From: Diplosphaera chodatii
Lineage: Eukaryota > Chlorophyta > Trebouxiophyceae > Prasiolales > Stichococcaceae
Direction: 5' to 3'
Length of the DNA stretch: 64,000 nt
Assembly (NCBI GenBank): GCA_032358165.1
Contig: JAALGY010000032.1
Coordinates: 1,984,001 to 2,048,000, forward strand
Positions 1 through 11,864 of the stretch are shown here, piece by piece. Position 1 is the stretch's first letter, and each line of letters opens with the position of its first letter. Position numbers and translations under genes: made by a program. The notes beneath the pieces are model-generated. The model had not been told where the DNA came from, did no database searches, and saw only the letters and a program-made list of their open reading frames with translations.

Positions 1-1966
1 CCTGCTCACATGAAGAGGACTTGGTGTGATGCACAGTGTCTGCTGATGCACAGCCGCAAGACTGTGAGAGCCGTGTTGCACTGATCGCCCTGCCTCGTGG
101 TGCCAGCTTGCGTGTGAGAAGATGGGGCCAGGCTGGAGCATCAGATAAGCCACGCACCAGAGGCGGCCCAGGCCGGGGCTCGCCGGGGGCTCGGGGTTGA
201 CGTCGCCGTCCGTGACCAGGCGGGCTGCAGCCGCCTCCGCGCTCAGCACATCAGGCTTGGCCTGCAGCTGCACAGGGTTGCCCACAGCCTGAGCGCTGGC
301 GCACATCTCGACCCTGACAGGCGCTGCCTGCAACGACTGCCCACTTGTCGAGCACCATCGGTTGGCACAAGCACGCATGGCTCCCGTGCATGCTGGCAAG
401 GCTGGCGGCGACCTGGGTCCGACCCACCTCCAGGGAGGACAGCACATCCGCGGCGGTGCTGATGTCCAGGCCGCGCAGCAGCATCCAGGAGGGGTCGTCG
501 GGGGTGACGCCTGCCGCCTGCAGCGCCGCCAGCGTGGACCAGATCGCGTGCATCTTGTTGCGGCCGTCCGTCACCGCGCGCAGCACCGACTCCAGCTGGC
601 GGGTGTCCTTCTGACCTGCTCAAACACCATGCAGGCAGACAATGACGCCTGAAGACTCATTCTGCCAGGGGGCATGTGGGTGCGGAGGAGCAAATCGGAA
701 AAGAGTCCATGGTGCTTTGCGGGGATATGACAAGTGCCAAGGTATGAAGGCAGTTGCTGCGCACCCTCCTCCGCGACGCGCTCATCCAGCGCGGGGTTGT
801 TGCCCGCCCCCGGGTCGCGCATCAGCAGGAAGCGGCCGGCCAGCTTCAGCTCCTTGCAGATCTCCTTGAACTGGTGCTGCGCGCCCTTCAGGTCCTGCAG
901 TGCACCCTTCCGTCACATCAGCGGAGCTGCAGACGGCAGGAGTTACCAGCAAGGATATGCATTGGTCACATAGAGTAGGCGCTACTACTTGCAAGCATGT
1001 GCGCCTGCTTCGAACACCAAACCCGTTGCATGTTGCAAGTTTTGAGGAGTGTAACCTGTGCATTGTGCACATGGCCTTATTGGCATTGGATCGGCGCGCA
1101 CGGCGGCACCTTGGCGAGGGTGGCGAGGTGGCGGCCGGAGGTGCGGCCGCGCTGCCCAGCGGGCGACGGCTGGCCGGCCAGCAGCGTGAACAGGTGCGCC
1201 AGGTCGGCCAGCAGGCACGCCGACGCCTCCATCAGCTCCGCCGTCGCGGCCCGGCGCATGCTGAGCCGGATGGTGAGGCCGTAGGCGTCGCGGCTGATGG
1301 GCGCGCCCGCAGCCCCCCGCGCCAGCTTCCGCAGCGGCGCCATGTTGCGCTGCACCACCGTCACCGCCTGCTGCGCCGTCTGCTCGATGGCCTCTATCTG
1401 AGAACATCCAGCACGCAGCACAGGGTCAGAGCAGCTTGAGCAGCCCGCGCGCGTGTCATTCAGGTGCAGCACTGACCCTGTGTCAGTGTGGGCGTCAGCC
1501 GTCATCGCACCTGCTTCGTGCTGTTCATGATGAGGCGCTCTACGGTGGGCGACCAGGTGAGGTCGGGCGGCGGCCCCACCGCGGCCTGCGATTTCCAGGT
1601 GGTGCGCTGCGCCGTGGCAGGCGAGCCGCTCGCCCGGCTGGGCGTCTTGACGGCTTTCGGTTGGCTGGGCGCCACCGGCAGCCCCTTGGACGGCTGCTGG
1701 CCGCCGTCGCCGCCCCGCATGCTGCTGCTGAAGCTGCTGCGGCCGTTGACGGCCAGGCTGCTGAGTGTTGCGGCGTCATGCTGCTGCGGTGGGCGGAATG
1801 CCGGCGGCACGGCGGCTGTGCTGACGGCGGTGACCGGCAGCTGGGGGACAGGCGCCTGGCGGGTTTTGCCAACAACAGGTGAGTCAAATAACACCTGCTC
1901 CCCCTGCGTACGAGGTCGGCAACATCTTATATCCGCTGTGATGCAGGGGTTTGCTGTCGCCTGCAT
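1..1966 (-). CDS. Uncharacterised helical protein, C-terminus beyond left edge
   Basis: I do not recognise this gene. Phase-consistent exons read leftward: about 1966-1511, 1397-1110, 894-765, 615-428 and 288-158, after which the gene leaves the window. The N-terminal exon is rich in Ser, Pro and Gln and looks disordered. The next three exons are Ala/Leu/Arg-rich with long amphipathic helices (for example IEAIEQTAQQAVTVVQRNM and DLKGAQHQFKEICKELKL). No catalytic motif, signal peptide or membrane segment is visible. The ATG at 1966 is chosen because it gives an open frame into the first solid exon. An upstream ATG at 2047 next to a good donor was tested but its phase does not match the next acceptor. 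The helix pattern would suit a cytoskeletal or scaffold protein, but this is only inference. It is divergent from the MATE gene. Confidence 0.5.
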
Positions 1967-2977
1967 GTTGTGGGTGTGAAAAGCAATGCAGCAGGCCAGC
2001 AGACACCTCCAACGCGAGGAAGGCTCACCTTTGCAGTAGGTCGTCATGGCCTCACGATCGCTGAAGCTGGCGAGGATGCAGGTGGGGTGCAGCGATGACA
2101 GGCAGGCACTGGCAGAGATGGAGACCACTTTGCCAACAGTTGGCTTCGCCGGGCCTACACGCAGGCGCAGCGAGGCGTGACGATTCGGCGGAAACTTTGA
2201 CAAAGCTCTGAAGCAGCAATCTCCGCACGGGCCACCTCCGCACGACACTGGCTCCTGCAGACGCCCGCCTCAAGACGCATGCATGTGGAGTTCGCCAGCA
2301 TAAAACGGTGCGGTCGCTACACGGCACTGGCGAGCAACCGCATGAACAGGTGGACTCACGGACCCATCGCACTAGCAGTCTGCGACGCGGGGCAAGCCAT
2401 CGCTGCGAGGGCTCAGGCGCAGGGCCTTCCGTCAGAGCTCCTCAGTCCGACTGGAGGTAGCAGCTGCCGCCCACAACGCCACACACGGCCACTGTCAAGC
2501 TGCCGAAGCCCCTTTCGACAAGCGCTGGCTCAAAACCGCCTGTCACCTGCGCCTGTCGAGCGGGAGTTTGATGTTGCCCACGACGTCGGCTCAGGCAGGT
2601 CGCCTCGGCAACCAACGTCGGCCGGTCGGCAACCAACCTTCCAGTCACCAACGGCCGCCGTTGGGGCACAGCCGGCCGTTATTGTGTCACACATGCAGGT
2701 GTTGCGATTTGTGCCGCAGCAGGCGAAAGCTCTTGTGACGCTTGTGACACCAGCGCACAGACAGGTGAGATTGGTTCGAGTTTTCGAGATCTGAGATGGA
2801 GGTGCTGGCCACCATCGGCCAACAAACCTCGCCATGTTCAGCGTCACGCGGCTACATATCTGCAGCACGCTGTCCGGTCTGTTTGCCATGGTCCAAGGAG
2901 CATGAGCTGCACAACCGCGGCCTTTTGCACCTCAGCTTGCTAGCTTGGTGTGGCAAGCTGTTGCACGCATGCAGTAG
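1967..2977. other. Intergenic, divergent gene starts
   Basis: About 1 kb lies between the left-edge gene (-) and the MATE gene (+). Open frames exist on both strands but none has supporting splice structure or family similarity. I take the stretch as two promoters plus 5' UTRs, and an extra upstream exon of either gene cannot be excluded. No clear TATA box seen. Confidence 0.4.
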
Positions 2978-5900
2978 ATGCAGCAGCCAGTGCGCAGCGG
3001 GTACCTGCGCTTGTTCATCCCCTGTGGTTCCTCACAACAAGCCTGCAGGGCGTGTACCGCCTGTGCCAGGGCACAGCGGCTGCGGCCGCGCATCAAGTGC
3101 GACAGATGGAAGCAGCTGTGCGGCGGCTACGGTGGCCGGCTGCGGCCTCGAAATGCTGACAATGCTAGTCAGCATCCTTCCGCATCGTCTGAGGAGGCGC
3201 ATTCCAGCGAGCATGCGCTTCCTGCTGAGGCGCCCCACGCCGATGGTGGCGTCAGCCCTGAAGTGCATCCTGGCATCCCACAGCAGGAGCCTGTTGCGGC
3301 AGCAGCTGACATACACAGACATCCATGGGCATGGCGTCGACAAGTTCTGGGGCAGATGGGCCGCTTTTGCGGTGAGTAGCTGCCAGAGGAGATGGGATGA
3401 ACCACAGTCTGGCGTCACAAGTGCAGCCACTGCAGCGAAGGCTGGAACTCAGCGTTGCTGTGCTTACAACGCACGCATGTCGTGCAGGCCCGGCGGTGGC
3501 CATCCCTTTGGCAGACCCGTTGATGTCGTTAGTCGACAATGTGTCCATTGCTCGGGTGAGTTGCTTGCAGCCCTCGGGGATACTGGCAAAGCTCGTGTCA
3601 CCTGCTGCTTACAGCAACTTGCATGAACTGTTTGCAGTTCGCTGGAACGTTAGAGCTTGCAGCTCTGGCGCCCTGCACCCTGATCTTCAGCATGGGGTGA
3701 GCAGAGTTGCGGTTGTTTACATGAAGGGGGCCGGTCAGATGCCTGCACATGTGGTACGCTGAAACATGTTCACAAACGTGCGAAGTGGTGACTGTGACAC
3801 ATTGTATCCATCTCTCCAGATATGTATTCAATGCACTTTCAATTGCAACACTCAGGTGAGCTTGCACATGCTATGAGCTGGACGCTGAGACTGTTTCACC
3901 TGAGACAGCATTGCACCATTGGAGCGACACCATCTGACCGAAGTCCTTGCATGTGCAGTTTGGTCGCGGAGGGTGTACAGGTAGCCCTTTGGGTTGACCA
4001 TACGGATCTGCTATCTCCTCTTCTGCCACAGCAAGGGCTCTGTCGATACACAAGTTCAGCCAAGTTCGTGGAGCGCACAGGGTGGCGACATCGGTCGGGC
4101 AGAGCGTGGTTTTGCAACAGCATTGCTTTTGGCTTTGGTTTTGGGCGTTGCAGTGTTGATATTGTTACAGGTGAGGCATGTCTAAAGCTTCATGCAAGCA
4201 GCAACTAATGCATGCGGTTGCCAGATGGTCCTGACAGCTTGCCCCTGCAGACCTGTTCCACTGGCCTGGTGGCGTGGACTGGAGCCAACAGGGAGCTGTG
4301 GCCCGCGGCAGTAGAGTATTTGCGCATCCGTGCGCTGGCAGCGCCGGCGGTCTTGGTGACGATGTGCGCGCAGGTGTGAGCCGTCGTCGCTCATGCCCGG
4401 CCACCCGCTTGAGCACCAACAAACAACGGCAAGGCGTGCGTTGGTTGCACCGACAAACGTCAGGGCACCCAATGCGCAGGCAGCCTTGCTGGCGCAGAAG
4501 GATTCCGTCACGCCCCTCCTTGTGGTCCTGGTGGCATCTTCCGCGAACCTGCTGGGCGACTTCATCCTCATTGCGGTGGGCTGCACTGCAATGCTGCGTC
4601 CATGGCGCAGCGCACGGGACGGCTGCGCATGCTGAGGTGACCGAGCTGCATGTTTTTCTGCAGAAATGCGGCATGGGGGTGCGGGGCGCAGCTTGGTCCA
4701 CCGCGGGGTCGCAGTGGCTGGGCGCTGTGGCGCTCCTGGCCACCCTGCAACTTGTCAGCGAGGTGCTGACACGCACACCCCACTGGTGCCCCTCGCTGCT
4801 CTTGGGTACCTGACCTGCGTTCGGACTCAAAGCTGGCCTGACACAAGTCAGCTTCTCGCTCTGCAGATCAAGCCAATCCTCCGCATCCCAAGCCGGCATG
4901 ACGTCGCCGACCTAGCACACACGCTCGGCCCCATGTCAGTCATCTACCTGTTCAAGAACTTCACATACGTCCTCATCCAGGTGGATCTGCGATTGCACCC
5001 CAGCCATGCAGGCTTCTGACCCAGTTCGTCATGCTTCAGCGTTTGCACTCCAATGCCTGTGCTCAATGCTTGCAGCTGACAGCAACAGGGCTGGCTCCTG
5101 TCAAGCTTGCAGCCCACCAGCTGCTGTACAGTTTGTGGTCCCTCACCAGCTTCCTGACCGTCCCCCTAGAGCAGGTGAGGCATGTGTCCGCAATGTGCAC
5201 CTGCCTGTGGACGCCATGAGCATACCATGTGCACATGCACGTGTCTGTTCCCCCTTGCAGGCAGCCCTCACCTTCCTTCCTGCAGCCGAGGGTATGGTCG
5301 GCACGCATGGATGGTGCATTGAAAGGACCTTCCTGCACATTGTCTGCCGTGAGGTCTGCCGCATGCATAGCCGGGCTGCATACAGGCGAGCATGAGACAA
5401 GGGAGCTTGCCCGCCTGCTGTTGGCCGTCGGCAGCTGTGTTGGCGTGGCTGGGGGCCTCCTGTCAGCCGGACTTCCTCTCATCATCCCACACACCTTCAC
5501 AAACGACGTTGCGCTTCACTCAATCATGCGCAGCGTGCTCCCTCAGGTCAGCTCGCCGGCCAGGACATGGTATCTTGCCGTGCACTGCAAAGTTCGTGAC
5601 ACGCGCAACTGTGCTGTGACTGCATCAATGATCAGGTTCTGCAGGGACACATGTGTATCACCTTTGATCCATTGCGTGCAGGCCTTCCTCGCAATGCTGC
5701 TGTGCGGCTGCGAAGTCAGGTGTGACACATGTAATGGAGCGCACTGGTTGTGCCCATTGCGCTGGCACTGCCAAAAGCCTCAGATTGTCCCTTTCACACA
5801 GTTCTGGCGGGGTGCTGGTGGCGAAGAAGGACCACAAGTTCGTCGTCCGCTCCATGATCATCACCTTTGTCATTTCATCTTCGGCTCTGTCTGCTGTGCG

Positions 5901-6153
5901 GATGTTCAACTGGGGGCTACAAGGCGTCTGGTGCGGCATTGTACTTGTCATGCTCAGACTCCCAACGCACGCTGTGTCCAACCTGGAATGAATTTCATAG
6001 CGCCCCTTACCTGCATCGTGCATGTCGAACCCATCAGCATATGTCCGCAGGTGGGGCCTATGCCTGTTCTTTGCCGCCAGAGCAGCGCAGAGCGTACCTC
6101 GCCTTGTATACCTGACCCGCCACACGCCTACAGCACCAACCTTGGCGCCGTGA
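2978..6153 (+). CDS. MATE-family (multidrug and toxic compound extrusion) transporter, plant type
   Basis: A multi-span membrane antiporter of the MATE family, which exports organic compounds in exchange for H+ or Na+. Fifteen exons were traced: 2978-3371, 3488-3555, 3638-3696, 3820-3855, 4032-4170, 4251-4373, 4480-4575, 4664-4762, 4867-4980, 5076-5174, 5261-5291, 5386-5546, 5682-5719, 5802-5930 and 6051-6153. All phases agree and the coding length is 1689 nt (562 aa). Family signatures include AIPLADPLMSLVDNVSIA in the first helix, GDIGRAERGFATALLLALVL, YLRIRALAAPAVLVTM, and a C-terminal helix ending in a LFFAARAAQS motif. The first ~130 residues are a Cys/Arg/Ser-rich extension that could be a plastid transit peptide, as in the EDS5-like plastid subgroup. 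Substrate cannot be inferred. The start is the first ATG in the open first exon. Confidence 0.87.
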
Positions 6154-6833
6154 AGGCTGCATCCTCTGTCAGGCTGATGAGAGCCCGGGCGCAAACCTGT
6201 GTACTGTCGTCGGGAACTTGTCACACGCTGCTGTCACTTTGATTTCCAGGCATGCCCGCCAAATATTGGCAGTGCACGCCATGCATTCATTTTGGGGGAA
6301 TCTGGATTAGTCATGGCGGTGCTGGCGATGCAACACATTCCCCGTGCACATTCCCCGTGCATACTCGCCTCGCAGGGCACGCAGCATCGATGCGTGGCTT
6401 GCCACACGAGGTCAACATGCAGTCATGTTGAACTTGAGGGTGACGGCGGGTCAAATTTGTAGTGCGCTGTAGCTTCCGGTGCCACCTGGTGCCAGCCGCG
6501 TAGATCACCAACACCAGGAACTTCGGTCAGATGGTCCGGCGAGGCATTTCATTGCGCTTGTCGTCGCCAGACACAAATCATCGGGTCCGCGTGCAGCCAC
6601 ATGCGGCCGTACACCCCGGCGGACAGGGCCATCTCACTGCGAGTCGCTGCTGGGTTGCATCAGCCATCACTGCCGCTGGCCCGCCGCTGCTCACCCTCGC
6701 CCTGAGAGGGCTACAAGGCACGCCCTGCCACGGGCCGCAGGCGGCAGCAGTGGCCCACCTCCCAACCGTGCACTGACACAACAAGCCCGCAAGCCGCATG
6801 AGCCCCTGACCAGGCGGCCTGCACGCTGCGCCG
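6154..6833. other. Intergenic between MATE and RAP-domain genes
   Basis: This holds the 3' region of the MATE gene and the promoter of the next gene on the same strand. It contains a short 13-nt direct duplication at 6335-6360. I see no convincing coding exon; the open frames here are unsupported by splice signals. Confidence 0.4.
6335..6360. repeat. 13-nt direct tandem duplication
   Basis: The unit acattccccgtgc occurs twice back to back (6335-6347 and 6348-6360) with perfect identity, about 470 nt upstream of the RAP-domain gene start. Confidence 0.8.
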
Positions 6834-9800
6834 ATGGCAGGCAGCATGCACGGCGGCTCGGGGGCGACCACGCCGAGCGGCTCCCCGCCCCGGGCCGCGC
6901 CCGTCATGGCGGAGCTGGTGGAGCAGGCGGCCGCCATGTCGCTGCGCCGCGGCAGCTTCGGCAGCCCGGGGCAGCAGCGCAACAGCTTTGGCGGCCCCGG
7001 GCCGGCGCAGCAGGCCGGCGTGTTTGGCAGCCCCGGCGCCGGCCGCAGCACCCTGGGCGGCGACCTCGGCAGCAGCGTGCTCAGCGCCACGGCCGCAGCC
7101 TTCAGCAGCGCGCCGGCCGGCGACAACGTCGGGGACCTCGCGCTGGTGAGGCCGCCCAGCAGCAGTGCCCTGACGGCCGGGCAGCACGGCAGCGCTGCCG
7201 CCTTTGGCGCCGGCTTTGGGCAGCTGGACCTGGGCGGCACCGGCGCAAGCCCCATGCACAGCCTCGACAGCAGCTTCAGCACCGCCAGCGGCATCAGCGG
7301 CCTGGACACACGCGCTGACTGGGACCGCCACCTTGGAGCTGGCGGGTACAATCAGTTTGGCAGCAGCAACAGCCGGACGCCGTCGGTGGCATCCGTTGCC
7401 AGCTCCTTCTCCAGCGTTGCCAGCTACGACGTCGGCGTCGGCGTCGGCGGCCGCGGCGGGTTTGGCAACGGCTACGCAGCGCACGGCGGCGGCTACAACG
7501 GTGGTGGCAGCAGCTTTGTGGGCCAGAACAGCAGCGGGTATGGCGTGATGGGGTACACCGCTCTGCCGGCGCCCCAGCAGCCGGTCGGCCCGCCGCCGCC
7601 TCCACAGCCGCCGGCTGGCCCGCCACAGCTGCCCTCCAACCCGACCAGCCCCTTCCTGCAATACAGCTTTGCGCAGCCATCGGTCGGCTTTTACACCGGG
7701 CAGAGCAACATGGCGTCCCCGCAGATGGCGACGCGGCCGGGGGGCGGTGACCTCGGGGCAGGCGGCGGCAGCGCAGCAGGCACCAGACCCGGCAGCAGCG
7801 CATGGCCCCCTGCCGACGTCAGTCTGAACCTAAACAAGGCCATCACGAAGCGGCTCGCCAATGCAACGCACTACCAGCAGCTGCTGGACATCATCAGCGA
7901 CAGCGCCATGTACTTCGACGAGGTGCCTGCCGAAAAGCTGGAAAGCCTGGACACGCTCAACCTGCGCCTGCTGCCTAGACTGCCAAAGGCTCTGGATGTT
8001 GTTCAGAAGCATGATCCTTCTAGCTTTGTGTGACGGTCAAGCGTACTTCAACCATGATGATATGCGATGTCGGCAGGTCAATTTGGCGACAGCGCTGCAC
8101 CGGCTTGCGCGCCTGCACTGCACATCCGCCAGCAGCAATGCAGCGACAGTGATTGTGACCAGCGACCAGTTCCGGCTGCTGCTGGCCGCCATCCGCAAGC
8201 TGCTGCCGCGCTTTGAGGTGCGTCCGAGACGAGGTTGCTGCAAGCACACCTGACTTCTGCACCATTTAAGACCATGGCAACAGCTGCCTTCTGCCATCGC
8301 TGTTCTTTGCTTCTAACGTGCCGAGCCTAAGAGTTCTCGAGGAACATAGTGGGTTTGGTGGCCGCAGGCGCAGGCGGTTAGCAACACAGCGTGGGCACTG
8401 GCGACGCTGGTGTACCTGCCGGAGGGTGACCTGCTGATGGAGCTGGCGCTGCGCGCAACCGCCATCATCCGCACCTTCCGCCCGCAGGCCACCTCCAACA
8501 CGCTGTGAGCATGATTACAGTGCTGGCCTTGACTGCATCATGTCCATAGTCCAATCTGACAGGGAGTCACCTTGCATGTATATGCGAAATGCATCGTGTA
8601 ACATGCAGTCGAACACATCTCGTACCTCAAACAGGTGGGCGTATGCAAAGCTGGGCATGATGCCGCCAGAGTCATTTATGGCGGCTGCCGCGCAGCAGAT
8701 GCTGCACGACATGGCGCGCAGCGTGCCGCAGGACATCAGCAACATGCTCTGGGTACATTGCCAGTCACAATGGCGATGTTGCATCTGCTGTGGTCTCAGC
8801 GTCTGCAAGACTCCAGGAAGTGCGATCCCAATGATCACACATTTTTGGGCATCATGGACGGTACCTACCTTTCTGCAGGCGTATGCTACGCTGCGATACA
8901 GTCCGGGGACGCCACTGATGAATGGTGCAGCGGCACACGCGGTGTACTGCATGCCTCGCTTCAAGCCGCAGGAGGTGGGTGCTCCACACCCTGCCAGCGG
9001 GCGCCTGCATGGCGTAAAGACGGCTGGCAGCTTGGTGAGACAGTAGGCTGCACACTCGCATTTGCTGTGCTGCGCTGCCCAGGTGGCCAACACGCTGTGG
9101 AGCTATGCCACGCTCGGGCACGACCCCGGGTCCCAGCTGCTGGACGCCATCGCGGCGCACATGTGCGACCGCATGCACGTCTTCCGACCCCAGGCCATCA
9201 GCAACTCGCTCTGGGTGCGGCGCCGTTGCTCCACACTTATACCTACCGTACATGCCATCCCTGTGGCAACAGCTCCTGCTGAGCGATGAGGTGACCCCAC
9301 TGCCTAACATTCATCACCCTTGGCAAGTATTCCCCCCTGCTTCAGGCGTACGCCAAGCTGCAGTACAACCCGGGGCGTGAGTTGCTGGAGGCTGCTGGCC
9401 GCCGCGCCCTTGCAGCGCTGCACCAGTACACACCGCAGGTTGGCACTGTATTCACTATTTCGTGTCGATGGTCGTTCGCCATTGACGCGAAGGGCATGCT
9501 GTGGAAGCTGACCAAGGGGCCAGAAGCTACATTGGGAATCATGAGAGGGTTGGATGTCACGACACTGCGAGTGACAATAGCGGTAATGGGTCTCCCTTGT
9601 TGCATCAAGCTGCTGATGTCGTTGTACAGGAGCTGGGCAACACGCTGTGGGCCTTCGCGGTGTTGGAGCACCACCCCGGGGCGCCGCTGCTGGATGCCGC
9701 GGCCGCGCACATCCTGCGCCGCCTGGAGCACTTTGGGCCGGCGGACACCAGCAACAGCCTGTGGGCGTATGCGCGCCTGTTCCATTACCCCGGCCCCGAG

Positions 9801-11192
9801 CTGCTCCAGGTGCGTTGTGCAAGGTGAAAGGCCCATCACGGCACGATACCAGCACCATAGGACACACCTCCAACTCATATCGGGTGCCCAATGCAGGCAG
9901 TGGGGCTGCATGCGATGCGGCACTGGCACCGCTTCCGCGCGGCTGAGGTGGCCAACCTGGTGTGGGCGCTCGCCATCCTGAAGGCGCCCTCCCCCGAGCT
10001 GTGGTGCGCATATGTGCATTCCCCCTGCAAGACAGGTGGCTCTGTTGATACAGGACCGGTATCATGTCGTGTATGAGTGCGCGCATCCCTACGCCTGCTG
10101 AAGTTGCGCTGCACGCATTATCTGAGAGTGCTGATGCTGTGCCATGGTGGTGCAGGGCGGGCATCCTCGAGAAGCTGGCGCACGCACCAGTGGCGTCCTT
10201 CGACGACAGCGACCTGCACCAGATCTTCCAGTCGTACCTGCTGCTGGATCAGCAGAGTGAGCACCTGACCGTTTCCTACATCACCGGCTGCATGCCAGCC
10301 TTGTGTCGAGGCGCTGCGGACCTTGACAGAGATTCTTGTGATGGAGTTGAGATTCTTGAGCTGCGTCCTCAAGGGGCACTGCTGAAGCCTGCCTGCCTGC
10401 AACACGCTGGTGCTGGGCTGCCTGCAGTCAAGCGGGCAGGGGCTGTGGCGCCGGCGGGCGCCTTCCCGCACGAGCTGCTGGAGGAGGCGGAGGCGCGGTG
10501 GATGGCTGGCGTGCGCACCCCCACCCACCCCTCCCAGCTGCAGGTGCGCCCGGGGCCACCACCGCTTTGGCCACCTTGGCTGTGAAGTACAGAATGCACG
10601 AGACACATGGACCTGCAGTTGCAAGCTTGGACGACTGGCCTTCGTTTGTGGTCCTTCGCCATACAGTCGTCGGCACCATACTGGCTGCATTCATGCAGGA
10701 GACGGTGAGCAAGACGTTGTGGAGGATGGGCATCAGCCACACCACACAGCACCTCACCGTCGACGGCATGTTCTGCGTCGACATCGCGCTCGATGGCGAG
10801 CAGGTGCTGTGCAACCCCGCCCCTCTGCCATCTCTTGGACGGCCCCTTGCAACAAGAGCAATTTCCTTTGTGCTCCATTTGTTGATTGAAGCCCTTTGTG
10901 CACATGAATTCTCTGCAAGAGAGCTTGCGCGCTGGACCTGCTGTGAGGCAGGCGTGTGACGTGACCTCGAAAGCACACGTGATATTCTTCGCAGGTGGTG
11001 ATCGAAGTGGACCCGCCGTCCCACTTCAGCACGAACTCGCACCGGCCGCTGGGCCGCACCGTGGGGCGCCGCTGCATGCTGGAGGCACGCGGCTACACAG
11101 TGCGCTCCATCGCATACTACGAGTGGGCGACGCTGGAGTCGGATGCCCTGCAGCAGACGTACCTCACCCGCCTGCTGGCCTCCTGCTTCTGA
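6834..11192 (+). CDS. RAP-domain protein with tandem ~38-residue repeats, probable organellar RNA-binding factor
   Basis: The last exon encodes a clear RAP domain: VVIEVDPPSHF, then a conserved LGRTVGRRCMLEARGY and SIAYYEW, ending in a run of Leu. The first exon (6834-7922) encodes ~360 residues rich in Ser, Gly and Pro, then ITKRLANATHYQQLLDIIS, a motif that precedes helical repeats in algal OPR/RAP proteins. About eight or nine repeats follow, each close to the pattern xxNxLWAYAxLxxxPGxxLLxA...F.PQ, at about 8080, 8380, 8640, 8880, 9090, 9350, 9640, 9730 and 9950. RAP proteins usually bind organellar transcripts and act in RNA processing or translation. Organelle targeting is not evident from the N-terminus, so location is inferred. 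Introns often fall at the same repeat position, between the LW and AYA of the motif. Exact internal splice sites after 10200 are uncertain. Confidence 0.83.
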
Positions 11193-11864
11193 TATATCTA
11201 GTGGTGCTGTGGCGGCTGCTGTTGCACCGCTGGCACTGTGCCACATTTGACAGCACGTTAGCCTCGGAGGACGGTCCTGTGGGATTCGAAACCCATTCAG
11301 GGGCGAAGAGGCCGTGGCTGCAGCTGCAGGAAGCGTATTGCTCATGTATAGTTGGCAGTGGGGCTGAAAGGTTTGGGCGCTTGCCCTGGCTCTCCCAGCA
11401 GTGCCATGCTGCCGCTGATGTGTTGGAGCAACGAAGTTGCGAATGCTTGTCGTCTGAAGTTGCTGCCGAGCCAGCTCAGTTGTCATGCAAGCTGTCGTAC
11501 AGATTGTTCACGAGACAGCTGTAGAAGAAGCTCTGGGTGTCTGTCGATGCGAAGAAGAGTATACTGGGCATGACATTAGTGCGGCGTGTTTGAGGCAACC
11601 GCAGCATTTTCTTGTATGCAGAGTGCCGTGTGATGAAGTCCATCCAGTGAAGGCAGACTGGCCCAGACCATTCTCCCCCAATGAAATCTATTTGTTCGTT
11701 CATGACGCTTCAATCAAGAGTTTGTTTGCGGACATGTTTGTCACAAGCACATCATGGCTCTTGCGTTGGAGCCAGTGCCAGGTATGCAGCATTGCTCTGG
11801 CATGGGATGACCAAGCTGCAGCGCATTGTTACGTCTGCTTCCAGGCACCACCACCACCGCATGC
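11193..11864. other. Convergent intergenic region (3' ends)
   Basis: It lies between the tail-to-tail ends of the RAP and PDIL5-type genes. It is AT-richer than the flanking exons and no supported exon is seen. Both 3' UTRs and polyadenylation sites are expected here. Confidence 0.5.

Noticed and set aside
2029..2047. Short first exon of the left-edge gene starting at ATG 2047
   Set aside because: The donor is phase 1 but the next acceptor requires phase 0; ATG 1966 in the open frame fits better.
11476..11703. 76-residue - strand open frame
   Set aside because: Lies downstream of the true PDIL5-type stop (11867) in 3' sequence, with no acceptor or similarity.
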